Source: Verrucomicrobiota bacterium
GTDB taxonomy: Bacteria > Verrucomicrobiota > Verrucomicrobiia > Limisphaerales > JAEYXS01
NCBI GenBank assembly: GCA_023431185.1
Contig: JAEYXS010000046.1
Span: 15,903-79,902 of the forward strand
DNA: 64,000 bases
Reading direction: 5' to 3'
Part shown: positions 24,251 to 32,718 of the stretch, piece after piece
Layout: the number at the start of each line of letters is the position of its first letter
Numbering within the stretch: position 1 is the first letter of the stretch
Notes under the pieces: model-generated
What the model saw: the letters and a program-made list of their open reading frames with translations, nothing else
What the model was told of the DNA's origin: nothing
Database searches by the model: none
Translations under genes and position numbers: made by a program

Positions 24251-25330
24251 GTGCAACTGGCTCATTTAAGACTGCGCGATTTTCGCAACTACGCCCGGCT
24301 GGATGTCGATTTCAGCCCGGGCTTCCACCTGCTTTTAGGCGGCAATGCGCAGGGGAAGACCAGTGTCCTTGAGGCCATCTATCTGCTCTCCACCCTGCGT
24401 TCTTTCCGTGGTGTCGGGGGTGCGCAGATGGTGCGACATGGGCAGACCGGCTGGTTCGTGGGTGGGAAGGTCGTCAGTCAGGCCGAGCATGAGCTGAAGA
24501 TGTATTGGTCGCTGAAGGAGAAGAAGCTCAGCCTCGATGGGCAGGCCGTGAAGAAGCTCGCCGATTATTACGGCACCGTGAGCACCGTGGTGTTTTGCAC
24601 CGAGGACCTGCAACTGGTGAAAGGCACCGCGCGCATCCGCCGTCGCTTCCTCGATCTCCTCCTCGCGCAGACCCAGCCGACCTACCTGACCATGCTCCAG
24701 CGCTACACAAAGGCGTTGCGCTCACGGAATGCCCTCTTGAAATCGCACAAGGTGGATGAGGCCGCCTTGGAAAGCTTCTCCACCGAACTCGTCGCCTTGG
24801 GCAACTGGCTCATGGCCCAACGTAAGGAACTGGCCCCGCGCCTCTCCGCCCTGGCCCGCCTCGCCTATCGCCGTATCTCGAACGATGCGGAGGAATTGAA
24901 GCTCGAATACCATTCGAGCGTTAAGAAAGATTTCGCCATCGAACTCGCCGCCTCACGCGGACGCGAAAAAACGTATCGCACCACGATGGTCGGCCCGCAT
25001 CGTGATGAACTGAATCTCACACTCAACGACAAATCCGCCGCGCAGTTCGGCAGCGAAGGCCAGAAGCGGTCCCTCGCTATCGCCTTGAAGATGGCGCAGG
25101 CCGAATACCTCACCGGCATCCACGGCACTCCGCCCATCTTGCTCATCGATGACGTGATGGGTGAACTGGACGTCACTCGCCGCAGCGGGTTCCTCCCCCT
25201 GTTGGAACGTACCAATCACGCCCGCGGCCAGGTGTTCATGACTTGCACCGAGGAGAACTGGCCGCAAGAACTCGGTCGCGATATCCAGCGTTGGCTCGTA
25301 AAGGCGGGGACATTGAAGAAGATGAGTTGA
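24251..25330 (+). CDS. recF: DNA replication and repair protein RecF
   Basis: 359 residues, the usual RecF length, with a GTG start. The Walker A motif is GGNAQGKTS (residues 30-38), preceded by the family's LRLRDFRNYARLDVDFSPG. The ABC-type signature region is FGSEGQKRSLAIALKMAQ and Walker B is PILLIDDVMGELD. RecF is an SMC-like ATPase that helps RecO and RecR load RecA at single-strand gaps. Here it is not next to dnaA, dnaN or gyrB; the following gene starts 38 bases later and is unrelated. Confidence 0.95.
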   Translation: MQLAHLRLRDFRNYARLDVDFSPGFHLLLGGNAQGKTSVLEAIYLLSTLRSFRGVGGAQMVRHGQTGWFVGGKVVSQAEHELKMYWSLKEKKLSLDGQAVKKLADYYGTVSTVVFCTEDLQLVKGTARIRRRFLDLLLAQTQPTYLTMLQRYTKALRSRNALLKSHKVDEAALESFSTELVALGNWLMAQRKELAPRLSALARLAYRRISNDAEELKLEYHSSVKKDFAIELAASRGREKTYRTTMVGPHRDELNLTLNDKSAAQFGSEGQKRSLAIALKMAQAEYLTGIHGTPPILLIDDVMGELDVTRRSGFLPLLERTNHARGQVFMTCTEENWPQELGRDIQRWLVKAGTLKKMS

Positions 25331-25368
25331 CCGACCGTATTCCGGGCGCAAGCATCTGCAAGTCAGCC

Positions 25369-26247
25369 ATGAAATCTGTCTCGAACTTTACCCGCCTTCT
25401 CTTGCTGGCGACGGTGACACTCATCACTTCCGCTAGCATGGCAACGGAGACACGTGTCCTGCGTGATATCGAGTATGCCCGTGCGCCTGAGCAGGCATTG
25501 CTGCTGGACCTGTATCTGCCTGAGAAGACCGCCACGCCGCCGCTGTTGATCTACGTGCATGGTGGCGCCTGGCGTTCTGGCACCAAAACGGATGTGCCGA
25601 TCGAGCCATTGCTCAAGAAAGGCTTCGCCATCGCCAGTGTGGAGTATCGCCTTACGCCTGTGGCTCCCTTTCCGGCAAACATCCATGACCTGAAAGCGTC
25701 CATCCGTTTCCTCCGCGCGAAGGCTACGGAATACGGTTACGATCCCAAACGCTTCATCATCGTCGGTTCATCCGCGGGCGGGCATCTCGCCGCCTTGGTC
25801 GGCGTGAGCAATGGTCACAAGGAGCTGGAAGGCAAGCTCGGTGAGTTCACAAATCAATCCTCCGATGTGCAGGCGATAGTCAGTTTGTATGGGGCATCCA
25901 ATCTTCAGACCATCCTGAAGCAATCCTCATCACGTGGGCTGGAGGTGCGCGTGCCCGCGCTTCAACTTTTGCTAGGTGGTCAACCGGATGAAAAACCGGA
26001 ACTAGCGAAACTCGCCAGTCCCGTTGCGCATGTGGATAAGAACGACCCGCAGCTGCTGCTCATCCATGGTGATCAAGACCCGCAAATGCCTATCCAGCAA
26101 TCCTACGAACTGCAGGAGGCTTACGAAAAACTAAAACTGCCGGTGCAGTTTGAAGTGATTCATGGTGGAGTCCACGGGGGAGTGGAATTCTACGATGAGA
26201 AACGGATGCGCCTTGTGGCGGAGTTTCTGCGGAAGCATTTGAAATAA
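25369..26247 (+). CDS. Secreted alpha/beta hydrolase, BD-FAE/esterase type
   Basis: 292 residues from ATG 25369 with a Sec signal (RLLLLATVTLITSASMA). Oxyanion hole HGGAW near residue 63 and nucleophile elbow GSSAGGH near residue 134 define the HGGG-type esterase family; LIHGDQDPQMP supplies the acid Asp and VIHGGVHGG the His. The family (carboxylesterase/lipase, acetyl esterase) hydrolyses acylated sugars or small esters. Similar in type to the protein at 6196 but clearly a different branch. Confidence 0.85.
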   Translation: MKSVSNFTRLLLLATVTLITSASMATETRVLRDIEYARAPEQALLLDLYLPEKTATPPLLIYVHGGAWRSGTKTDVPIEPLLKKGFAIASVEYRLTPVAPFPANIHDLKASIRFLRAKATEYGYDPKRFIIVGSSAGGHLAALVGVSNGHKELEGKLGEFTNQSSDVQAIVSLYGASNLQTILKQSSSRGLEVRVPALQLLLGGQPDEKPELAKLASPVAHVDKNDPQLLLIHGDQDPQMPIQQSYELQEAYEKLKLPVQFEVIHGGVHGGVEFYDEKRMRLVAEFLRKHLK

Positions 26248-26270
26248 TAATCCGCAACTCGGCGGTTACA

Positions 26271-27668
26271 TTAAAACGTCGCCGCCGGCGCAGGTAATTC
26301 CCGCACGATCTCGTTCAACCGATACCCAAACCCACTCCCCTTGATGGAGGATAAATCTAACCCACCATTACGCCGCTGATAGATGCCCGGATGCACTTTT
26401 GCCTCGATGGACGAAGCCTCGGGATAAAACTGCATCGCATTCGTCTCCACGCCCATGATGGTGCCGACGAAGGCCGCGAGTTGCACATGAGGAATCTGCG
26501 CGAGCATAGGATTGGTCAGGTCCTGTACCATCAACGTCATGCCATGCGCCTTGGCCCAGCACGCACTGAGGATGGCTCCGCTCTGCGTCTTGCAGGTCTT
26601 GAGGGCGACACCGGTCCAGCCGAGTTCGCGACCCAGCTTCACGTGCTTCCAGTCATGCGCGCTCTCATCGAGGAAGAGCGGCTTGCGGGCGGAAAGGCTG
26701 TGCGTGTCGATACGGTCTTTCTCCAGCTCATACGGGAACGGCTGCTCCACGTAGAGGATCATCCCGTAGTAACGCGGATGTTCATCCCGCAGACGGTCGA
26801 GGATGTCGTTCACATACTTGGGATCGAGAACGGTGCAATTAAAGTCCGCAGTAAGCCAGTCCACGCCCTGCTCCACCGCGATCTTGCCGATGGCTACGGT
26901 GCGTGCGTAATCCCACGCCGCATCATTGCCTTTGAGTTTGATCTTCAGGCATTTCAGACCATCACGCTTGATCCACTCGGGCAACACCACGGGGTAACCA
27001 TCATTCGGCTCCGTGCCTTTGCGCTCGGCGTCATCGAGCAGGTCCAAACCACCGACCAAGTGCCATGCGGGCAACTTGTCCGGCCGCTGCTTCGCAAAGA
27101 AATCCTGAGGATAGAGCCCCTTGAACGAAACACTGGTGCCCTCAGCAGGCGTGAGCAATTGCTCCAGCGTGCGGTTCATGTGTGTCGGCCCGTAAGTCTC
27201 ATACACCGGCAGGCCGAGGAGATTCCCATACGCATCATGCAAGGCGATGTCGTAAAGCGAGAAGCACACGAGCGCCGCGAGCCATGGCATCGGCTCTTCA
27301 CCGGCACGCGTGGCGTTGAACTCCTTCAACAAACGCGGCAGGACGTGTTCTTGAAAATCGTTGCTCAATTCGATCGGGTGACCCGGCTCCGCGTACTTCA
27401 CCAATTCCTTGCCGAGCAACTCCGTGAACTTCTTCAGCGCTGTGTGCCGTGTCTCATACGGCAAGGTGCTGGGCCAGACCCAAGTTACGCTGAGCGGCGT
27501 CTCGCCCCAGCCTTCCGCCGTCTTGCCCGCACGGTCTTGTACCGTCGCCTTCACCCGCGCACACGTCACATAGGTGACGGTCTCCGTGCCGAACTTCAAC
27601 GGCACGCGGGTGTAAACGGGCAGATAATACAGCGTGGCACCAATGCAACGGATGTCAGAAGTCTTCAT
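26271..27668 (-). CDS. Enolase superfamily enzyme (mandelate racemase/muconate cycloisomerase type)
   Basis: 465 residues, larger than the usual 360-400. The catalytic KxK in CLKIKLKGNDAAW near residue 243, metal ligands Asp in WLTADFNCT (near 275), Glu in YVEQPFPYE (near 308) and Asp/Glu in LFLDESAHDW (near 335) follow the barrel order. Members remove an alpha-proton from carboxylate substrates: dehydration of sugar acids, racemisation or cycloisomerisation. The exact reaction is open. It has no signal peptide and sits alone between unrelated genes. Confidence 0.85.
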   Translation of the reverse strand: MKTSDIRCIGATLYYLPVYTRVPLKFGTETVTYVTCARVKATVQDRAGKTAEGWGETPLSVTWVWPSTLPYETRHTALKKFTELLGKELVKYAEPGHPIELSNDFQEHVLPRLLKEFNATRAGEEPMPWLAALVCFSLYDIALHDAYGNLLGLPVYETYGPTHMNRTLEQLLTPAEGTSVSFKGLYPQDFFAKQRPDKLPAWHLVGGLDLLDDAERKGTEPNDGYPVVLPEWIKRDGLKCLKIKLKGNDAAWDYARTVAIGKIAVEQGVDWLTADFNCTVLDPKYVNDILDRLRDEHPRYYGMILYVEQPFPYELEKDRIDTHSLSARKPLFLDESAHDWKHVKLGRELGWTGVALKTCKTQSGAILSACWAKAHGMTLMVQDLTNPMLAQIPHVQLAAFVGTIMGVETNAMQFYPEASSIEAKVHPGIYQRRNGGLDLSSIKGSGFGYRLNEIVRELPAPAATF

Positions 27669-27760
27669 GCGACTCAGGAACGGTAAGAGTAAAACGGAAC
27701 TCCAAGAAGCGAAAAGTTTATGACTGATGACCTGTTAGCCAGCCAAGGCAACCGCCTTCG

Positions 27761-28627
27761 TCATTTCTTCTGCCCGTCTTGTTTGCGAAACACCGCCGCA
27801 TGCACCCGGGCCACATCCCCCATGTATCCTTCCACGGCGTACTCTCCGGCCGCCTTGAAGATGTGTTCACGGGCGGTCTTGGCATTGCCCTCTGACTCGT
27901 ACCATAAACCGATATAGAGATTCGCATAGAAAAGCCGGTTCTTCAGCTCCTCCGGTCCGGGATTGCCTACACGGGCCGCACTGAGCACCTCACCCACCGT
28001 CGCCTTGCCTGCATACAGGGCGTGTATCTGCATCATCGGCACCCGGCTGTCCCCAGCCGTGGGGATGAACTCTTTCAAGGCTGTCGCCTTGTCTTTCGCC
28101 TTCGCCAGGCAGAGGTAATGGAAAACCGAATTTTCCACATCATTCGCATTCACCGTGCGGTGATCTTCAAACTGCTTGGCACCCTCGGCATACATGCCGG
28201 CGTAATAATGCGAGATGCCACGCTGCCAGTGATGCGGGGCCTGGGCAGGCACGCGTTTGATGAACTCATCGAAGTCCGCCACCGATTCCTTGAAATTGCC
28301 CAGCCGGAAATTCACCTCGCCCCGGCGCTGATAAAGCGGTGTGGCCCGGGTGTCGTTCTTCAGCACCTCGGTGTAGTCCGGCAACGCCTTGTCATATTGT
28401 TTGTCGAGTTCGTAGAGGCGGCCGCGAAAGTAAAAGGAGCGCAAGTCCTTGGCGTTCGTCTTCACCGCCTCGTCGGCCAGCTCCAGGGCCTGCTTCACGT
28501 TGCCCGCTTTCAGTTTCTCATCCGCGCGCTGGAGCAGCTCCGATACTTTCGGGTCCTCGGCGGCATGGCTGAGGAACGTGATGCCCGTAAGCAAGGACAG
28601 CAGGATGAGAAAGGAACTGGTTTTCAT
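27761..28627 (-). CDS. Secreted TPR-repeat protein, NlpI-like layout
   Basis: 288 residues with a Sec signal peptide (FLILLSLLTGITFLSHAAE). Tetratricopeptide repeats cover about residues 30-165 (AGNVKQALELADEAV, LDKQYDKALPDYTEVL, LGNFKESVADFDEFI). The C-terminal third is helical (YANLYIGLWYESEGNAKTAREHIFKAA), as in NlpI-type adaptors that hold periplasmic proteases and peptidoglycan enzymes. An M48 protease gene lies two genes upstream on the same strand, which would fit an adaptor role. That link is inference. Confidence 0.8.
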   Translation of the reverse strand: MKTSSFLILLSLLTGITFLSHAAEDPKVSELLQRADEKLKAGNVKQALELADEAVKTNAKDLRSFYFRGRLYELDKQYDKALPDYTEVLKNDTRATPLYQRRGEVNFRLGNFKESVADFDEFIKRVPAQAPHHWQRGISHYYAGMYAEGAKQFEDHRTVNANDVENSVFHYLCLAKAKDKATALKEFIPTAGDSRVPMMQIHALYAGKATVGEVLSAARVGNPGPEELKNRLFYANLYIGLWYESEGNAKTAREHIFKAAGEYAVEGYMGDVARVHAAVFRKQDGQKK

Positions 28628-28693
28628 GCGACTTGCGGAAAGTAAACCAATCTTGCGGATGACACAAACAGAATGGTCACCCCGAAAACCGGC

Positions 28694-28918
28694 CTAGAGC
28701 AGCTTGCTATCATCCGTTGCGGCCAACCGGTTGAGCTTCTTCTTGATCGTCTCCACGTTCTTGGTCAGTTCGTAGAGCGTCTCGTAGATGACTTTCTGGG
28801 TCTCCTCATCCTTCAACGCGGGCACGGCGGGATGGATCTTCATCAGTTCGCGGGCAATGTTATTGCACACAGAACGGATCTGTTCGGTGGCGGCGGGACG
28901 GTCCAAAGGAACACTCAT
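28694..28918 (-). CDS. Small helical protein, unknown
   Basis: 74 residues, mostly helical with heptad-like spacing (VIYETLYELTKNVETIKKKLNRLA). No signal peptide. It starts 13 bases after the stop of the M48 protease gene on the same strand, so the two are likely co-transcribed. Family unknown. Confidence 0.6.
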   Translation of the reverse strand: MSVPLDRPAATEQIRSVCNNIARELMKIHPAVPALKDEETQKVIYETLYELTKNVETIKKKLNRLAATDDSKLL

Positions 28919-28931
28919 GGGACTGGATTCG

Positions 28932-29720
28932 TTACGGTGCCTTGTATTGCGCCTTCGCCTCCGGCATCCACTGCTGGAGTTGCTTCACACGCGTCTCATC
29001 GGTGGGATGGGTGCGCAAGAACTTGGGCGTGGTCGAGCCTGACTTGGCGTTAAACTCACCGAAACGCTGCCAGAAACCCACGGCGGCCTCAGGATCATAG
29101 CCCGCCCGCGCCATGTAGATAAGGCCGATACGGTCCGCCTCGGATTCCTGCGCCCGGCTATGGGGCAATTCCACCCCCACTTGCGTACCTAAGCCGTAAG
29201 CCACCTGGAACGCGGCGGCATACTTGCTATCCGCCGTGGCGGCAGCGCCAGCCTGGCCGATCGCCTGAGTCAACACAGCCCGGCTGATCCGCTCCCCGCC
29301 ATGCCTGGCCACGGCATGGGCCACCTCATGACCGATCACCGTGGCCAGCCCCGCCTCGTCCTTGGTGATGGGCAGGATGCCCGTGTAGATGCCCACCTTG
29401 CCGCCCGGCAGGCAGAAGGCGTTCGCCTCTTTGCTGTCAAAGACCACAAATTCCCACTGCGCATCCGGCAGGTTCGCCACCGCCGCGATGCGCTGGCCCA
29501 CCCTGGTGACCAGTGCATTGAGCTTCGCGTCCTTGCTGATGGGCGTCTCCTTCTTCATCTTCTCGAACTCGGTGAAACCCAACTGCATCTCCGCCTGCGG
29601 GTTCATGAAATTGAGTTGCTTGCGGCCCGTCTCGGGCACCGTCGTGCAACTGGTGAGCAGGATAGCCGTGGCAATCACGGTAAACGGCAAAAGTGAGCAG
29701 CGAAACCAGCGTTGTTTCAT
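28932..29720 (-). CDS. M48 family metalloprotease lipoprotein
   Basis: 262 residues from ATG 29720 with a lipoprotein signal ending LLTSC. The zinc motif HEVAH is at residues 131-135 (TVIGHEVAHAVARHGGERIS) and the third ligand Glu lies in ESEADRIGL. The layout matches small periplasmic M48 (BepA/YcaL/LoiP-type) proteases that act in outer-membrane quality control. The small helical gene at 28694 is directly downstream and a TPR protein gene follows, giving a likely envelope-maintenance group. Confidence 0.9.
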   Translation of the reverse strand: MKQRWFRCSLLPFTVIATAILLTSCTTVPETGRKQLNFMNPQAEMQLGFTEFEKMKKETPISKDAKLNALVTRVGQRIAAVANLPDAQWEFVVFDSKEANAFCLPGGKVGIYTGILPITKDEAGLATVIGHEVAHAVARHGGERISRAVLTQAIGQAGAAATADSKYAAAFQVAYGLGTQVGVELPHSRAQESEADRIGLIYMARAGYDPEAAVGFWQRFGEFNAKSGSTTPKFLRTHPTDETRVKQLQQWMPEAKAQYKAP

Positions 29721-30066
29721 GCGAACAGCAAAACACACAATCCTGCCCAGGGCAAGTTAGCTGAAACCAGCTCGCTCCACTTTGGGTGGAGCGTGTGCTC
29801 CAGCGGCTCCGCCAGCATCATCCACGGCATCGTGGGCGATTTCGCCAGCCAGTTTGGCGGGCACCTGGGCCAGGCGATCACCCATCTGGTGGTGGGCTTT
29901 TTCAACCTTGCCCAGAAACTTCACTAAGCAATTTCCCTACCCCCTCCCACGCGAGTTCCTAGCGAGGTTCAGACCGTATCCCCACTTATGGTTTTCCCGA
30001 CGTTAACCGAAACTTGGTCCCGTTGAACACAAGCCACGGTTGGCTAAAATTGAGAAAGATTGACCA
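29721..30066. other. 346-base gap with a perfect hairpin and a doubtful small frame
   Basis: CGCTCCAC (29773-29780) and GTGGAGCG (29786-29793) form a perfect 8-pair stem with loop TTTGG. A + strand frame at 29712-29927 would encode a 71-residue peptide whose second half (GIVGDFASQFGGHLGQAITHL) looks protein-like, but its start overlaps the protease gene start and no ribosome site is seen. The right end should hold the promoter of the PocR/AraC gene. Confidence 0.4.
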
Positions 30067-30999
30067 ATGAACGAGCACGGACAATTGCTGGAGACCCTGA
30101 ACCGGTCAGAGATGTTCCAAGACTATCAACGCGCCTACACCGAGATGACCGGACTGCCGGTTGCCTTGCGGACAGTGGAGACCTGGCAGTTGCCGCTGCG
30201 GGGCAAACGTCAGGAGAACCCGTTCTGCGCCATGATGTCCGAGAAGAGCCGCACCTGCGCCGCCTGCCTGCTTATGCAGGAGGAACTGGCCAAGGCCGCC
30301 ACTGATGGCCCGGCGACCGTCACCTGCGCCTTCGGCCTGTGCGAAACCGCCGTCCCGGTTAAGCTGGGCACACAGACTATCGGCTTGCTACAAACCGGTC
30401 AGGTGATGCGCCAGAAGCCGACCGCCGCCCTGTTCCAACGGGCGGTCAGCAAGGCCAAGGAACTCGGCGTAGATATCGAGACAGACCAAGCCCGGGAAGC
30501 CTTTCTGGCCACCCCGGTCATTTCGCAGAAGAAATTGGATTCAGCCGCCACACTGCTCGGCATCTTCGCCGATCATCTGTCCATGAAGAGCAACCAGATT
30601 GTGGTGCAACGGGCCACCGCCGAGCCGCCGCTCATCACCAAGGCCAAGCAATTCATCCTCGATCACATCACCGAGGATCTTTCTCTGGCACAAGTCGCTG
30701 CGGCGGTTCACACCAGTGTCTTCTATTTTTGCAAGCAGTTCAGCAAGCTGACCGGCACCACTTTCACCGAGTACGTCTCCCGGATGCGCGTGGAAAAGGC
30801 CAAGAACCTGCTGCTCAACCCGAATCTCCGCATCAGCGAGATCGCCTACGAGGTAGGCTTCCAGTCCCTCACCCATTTCAACCGGGTGTTCAAGAACATC
30901 GTGGGGCAGTCGCCGACGGAATATCGAAGCCAACTGCCGAAAGCGACCGCGAGCGCGAGTCCGCAGCCGCGTACCAGCCGGACACCCGCCATGGCTTGA
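30067..30999 (+). CDS. AraC-family regulator with PocR sensory domain
   Basis: 310 residues. Residues about 10-165 are a PocR domain (FQDYQRAYTEMTGLPVAL), with a cysteine set C54, C64, C67, C87 and C92 that could bind metal or sense redox state. Residues about 195-295 are the two helix-turn-helix units of AraC proteins (AQVAAAVHTSVFYFCKQFSKLTG; RISEIAYEVGFQSLTHFNRVFKNIVGQSP). PocR of Salmonella responds to 1,2-propanediol; no propanediol genes are in this window. It opens a + strand signalling island and probably controls it or distant genes. Confidence 0.9.
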   Translation: MNEHGQLLETLNRSEMFQDYQRAYTEMTGLPVALRTVETWQLPLRGKRQENPFCAMMSEKSRTCAACLLMQEELAKAATDGPATVTCAFGLCETAVPVKLGTQTIGLLQTGQVMRQKPTAALFQRAVSKAKELGVDIETDQAREAFLATPVISQKKLDSAATLLGIFADHLSMKSNQIVVQRATAEPPLITKAKQFILDHITEDLSLAQVAAAVHTSVFYFCKQFSKLTGTTFTEYVSRMRVEKAKNLLLNPNLRISEIAYEVGFQSLTHFNRVFKNIVGQSPTEYRSQLPKATASASPQPRTSRTPAMA

Positions 31000-31057
31000 A
31001 GCTATCTTGCAATTTGAACGTGTCTTTAAGCCAAGGCCTCGCTTAAATTCCGCCCTG

Positions 31058-32245
31058 ATGAATGACACTCTCCCGACAACCAAGGAGGAACAGCTCCTCG
31101 TCGCGCTCAAAGAGCTTAAGGACGTCAAGGCCGCACTTGACGAACATTCCATCGTCGCCATCACGGATGCCTCCGGCAAAATCACCCACGTAAACGACAA
31201 GTTCTGCTCCATCTCAAAATACTCGCGCGAGGAACTGCTCGGGAAAGACCATCGCATCATCAATTCCGGCCATCACTCCAAGGAGTTCATCCGGGAAATA
31301 TGGACTACCATCACGCACGGCCGCATCTGGCGGGGCGAGATCAAGAACCGTGCCAAGGACGGCTCATTCTACTGGGTGGATACCACCATTTTTCCATTTC
31401 TCAGCGCGGCGGGCAAACCGGTCCAGTACATCGCCATCCGTACGGACATAACCCAAAGAAAGGCGGATGAGGAGGAATTGAAAAGCATGGCCCAGGCACT
31501 GGCTGAAAAGAACAAGGAACTGGAAGCCATCGTGTATGCGGCATCCCACGATCTGCGCTCGCCGCTCGTCAACATCCAAGGCTTCAGCCGACAGCTCGGC
31601 AAAGTTTGCGAGCAGATGCAAGGCACACTGGGTGCAGCGACGGATGGACGGATAGCGGCAGATGATGTCCGGCAGGCATTTGCGGTCGCCATTCCCCAAG
31701 CCTTGCGGTTCATCCAGGCTGGCGTCGTGAAGATGGATTCCCTCTTGTCCGGCTTGCTGCGTTACTCGCGGCTGGGCCGGTTGACCTTCAATCTCCAGCC
31801 GGTGGATATGAACAAACTGCTGGCGGAAGTAGTTCAGGCCCAGCGGTTTCAAACCGAGCAAGCAGGCGCTCAGGTGAAACTGGACCCGTTGCCCGAGTGC
31901 ATCGGGGATCCTACCCAAATCGGGCAGGTGTTTTCCAACCTGCTCGACAACGCCATCAAATACCGTTCCCCGGAGCGGCCCCTGCGCATCACTATCACCG
32001 GCCAGATAACGGGAGGCCGGGCCATTTATCAGGTGGCCGATAACGGCATCGGCATCGACCCGGAGCATCAGGCAGCCGTGTTCGAGATCTTTCACCGGCT
32101 TGACCCTGACGCCACCTCGGGGGAAGGGCTGGGGCTGACCATCGCGCAACGAAGTCTCGACCGGCAGAACGGAAAAATCTGGGTGGAAAGCTCCTGCGGA
32201 TCCGGTTCCAAGTTCTTTGTATCCTTGCCAGCATGCATGAAATGA
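31058..32245 (+). CDS. PAS-domain sensor histidine kinase (cytoplasmic)
   Basis: 395 residues from ATG 31058. A PAS domain with PAC tail (residues about 25-135: SIVAITDASGKITHVNDKFC; GKPVQYIAIRTDITQRK), HisKA with the phosphorylated H164 in AASHDLRSPL, and a HATPase with N-box NLLDNAIKYR, G1 VADNGIGI and G2 GEGLGLTI. No membrane segment, so it senses a soluble signal or redox state. Its 3' end overlaps the next gene, a single-domain receiver, by 13 bases; the phytochrome-Rcp1 type of pairing has the same arrangement. Confidence 0.9.
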   Translation: MNDTLPTTKEEQLLVALKELKDVKAALDEHSIVAITDASGKITHVNDKFCSISKYSREELLGKDHRIINSGHHSKEFIREIWTTITHGRIWRGEIKNRAKDGSFYWVDTTIFPFLSAAGKPVQYIAIRTDITQRKADEEELKSMAQALAEKNKELEAIVYAASHDLRSPLVNIQGFSRQLGKVCEQMQGTLGAATDGRIAADDVRQAFAVAIPQALRFIQAGVVKMDSLLSGLLRYSRLGRLTFNLQPVDMNKLLAEVVQAQRFQTEQAGAQVKLDPLPECIGDPTQIGQVFSNLLDNAIKYRSPERPLRITITGQITGGRAIYQVADNGIGIDPEHQAAVFEIFHRLDPDATSGEGLGLTIAQRSLDRQNGKIWVESSCGSGSKFFVSLPACMK

Positions 32246-32706
32246 AGCTAAATGGAACGGTGCAAAATGCTCCGACTGTACTCATCGCCGAGGATGATGA
32301 GGGCCATGCCATTCTCGTTCAGCAGACACTGAAAGAGGCGGGTTTGGGCAATTCCATCCACCATTTCAAGGACGGCCAGGCCATTCTGGATTATCTCTTC
32401 CGCCGCGGGTCCGGGCCACACCGGGAAACAGACCGTCCTTACGTGTTGCTCCTCGACATCCGCATGCCCAAGGTGAACGGCGTAGAGGTGCTCAAACAGT
32501 TAAAGGCCAGCGAGGATCTCCGCAAGCTGCCAATCATCATGCTCACGACCACCGATGATCCGCGGGAAGTCATCCGGTGCCACGAACTGGGTTGCAATGT
32601 TTACATCCAGAAACCCGTGGATTACGACAAATTCTCCGAGGCCATCCGGCGGCTGGGCCTGTTCATCATGCTGCTGCAAGTGCCGCCGGTAAACGGACGC
32701 TCCTGA
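32233..32706 (+). CDS. Single-domain response regulator, Rcp1-type
   Basis: 157 residues: one receiver domain only. Acidic pocket E20-D21-D22, phosphorylated D75 in LLLDIRMPKVNG, switch Thr in MLTTTDD and K127 in IQKPVD. The KASEDLRKLPIIMLTTTDD wording is that of Rcp1-type regulators, which pass signals to other proteins rather than to DNA. Overlapping the kinase gene by 13 bases, it is the evident partner of that kinase. A start three codons later is possible. Confidence 0.9.
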   Translation: MHEMKLNGTVQNAPTVLIAEDDEGHAILVQQTLKEAGLGNSIHHFKDGQAILDYLFRRGSGPHRETDRPYVLLLDIRMPKVNGVEVLKQLKASEDLRKLPIIMLTTTDDPREVIRCHELGCNVYIQKPVDYDKFSEAIRRLGLFIMLLQVPPVNGRS

Positions 32707-32718
32707 CCCAGCACCAGC

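Noticed and set aside
24251..25330. Replication origin near recF
   Set aside because: recF often lies near oriC, and the base skew changes between about 20 and 40 kb, but there is no dnaA, dnaN or gyrB gene and no cluster of DnaA boxes, and the skew is patchy (61.2-62.5 kb is C-rich again).
26391..27686. 431-codon open frame on the + strand across the enolase-superfamily gene
   Set aside because: Arg/Leu/His-rich translation with no motif; the opposite strand has all catalytic residues of the superfamily.
29712..29927. 71-codon frame after the M48 protease gene start
   Set aside because: Its second half looks protein-like, but its start overlaps the protease start and it includes a perfect hairpin; not supported as a gene.
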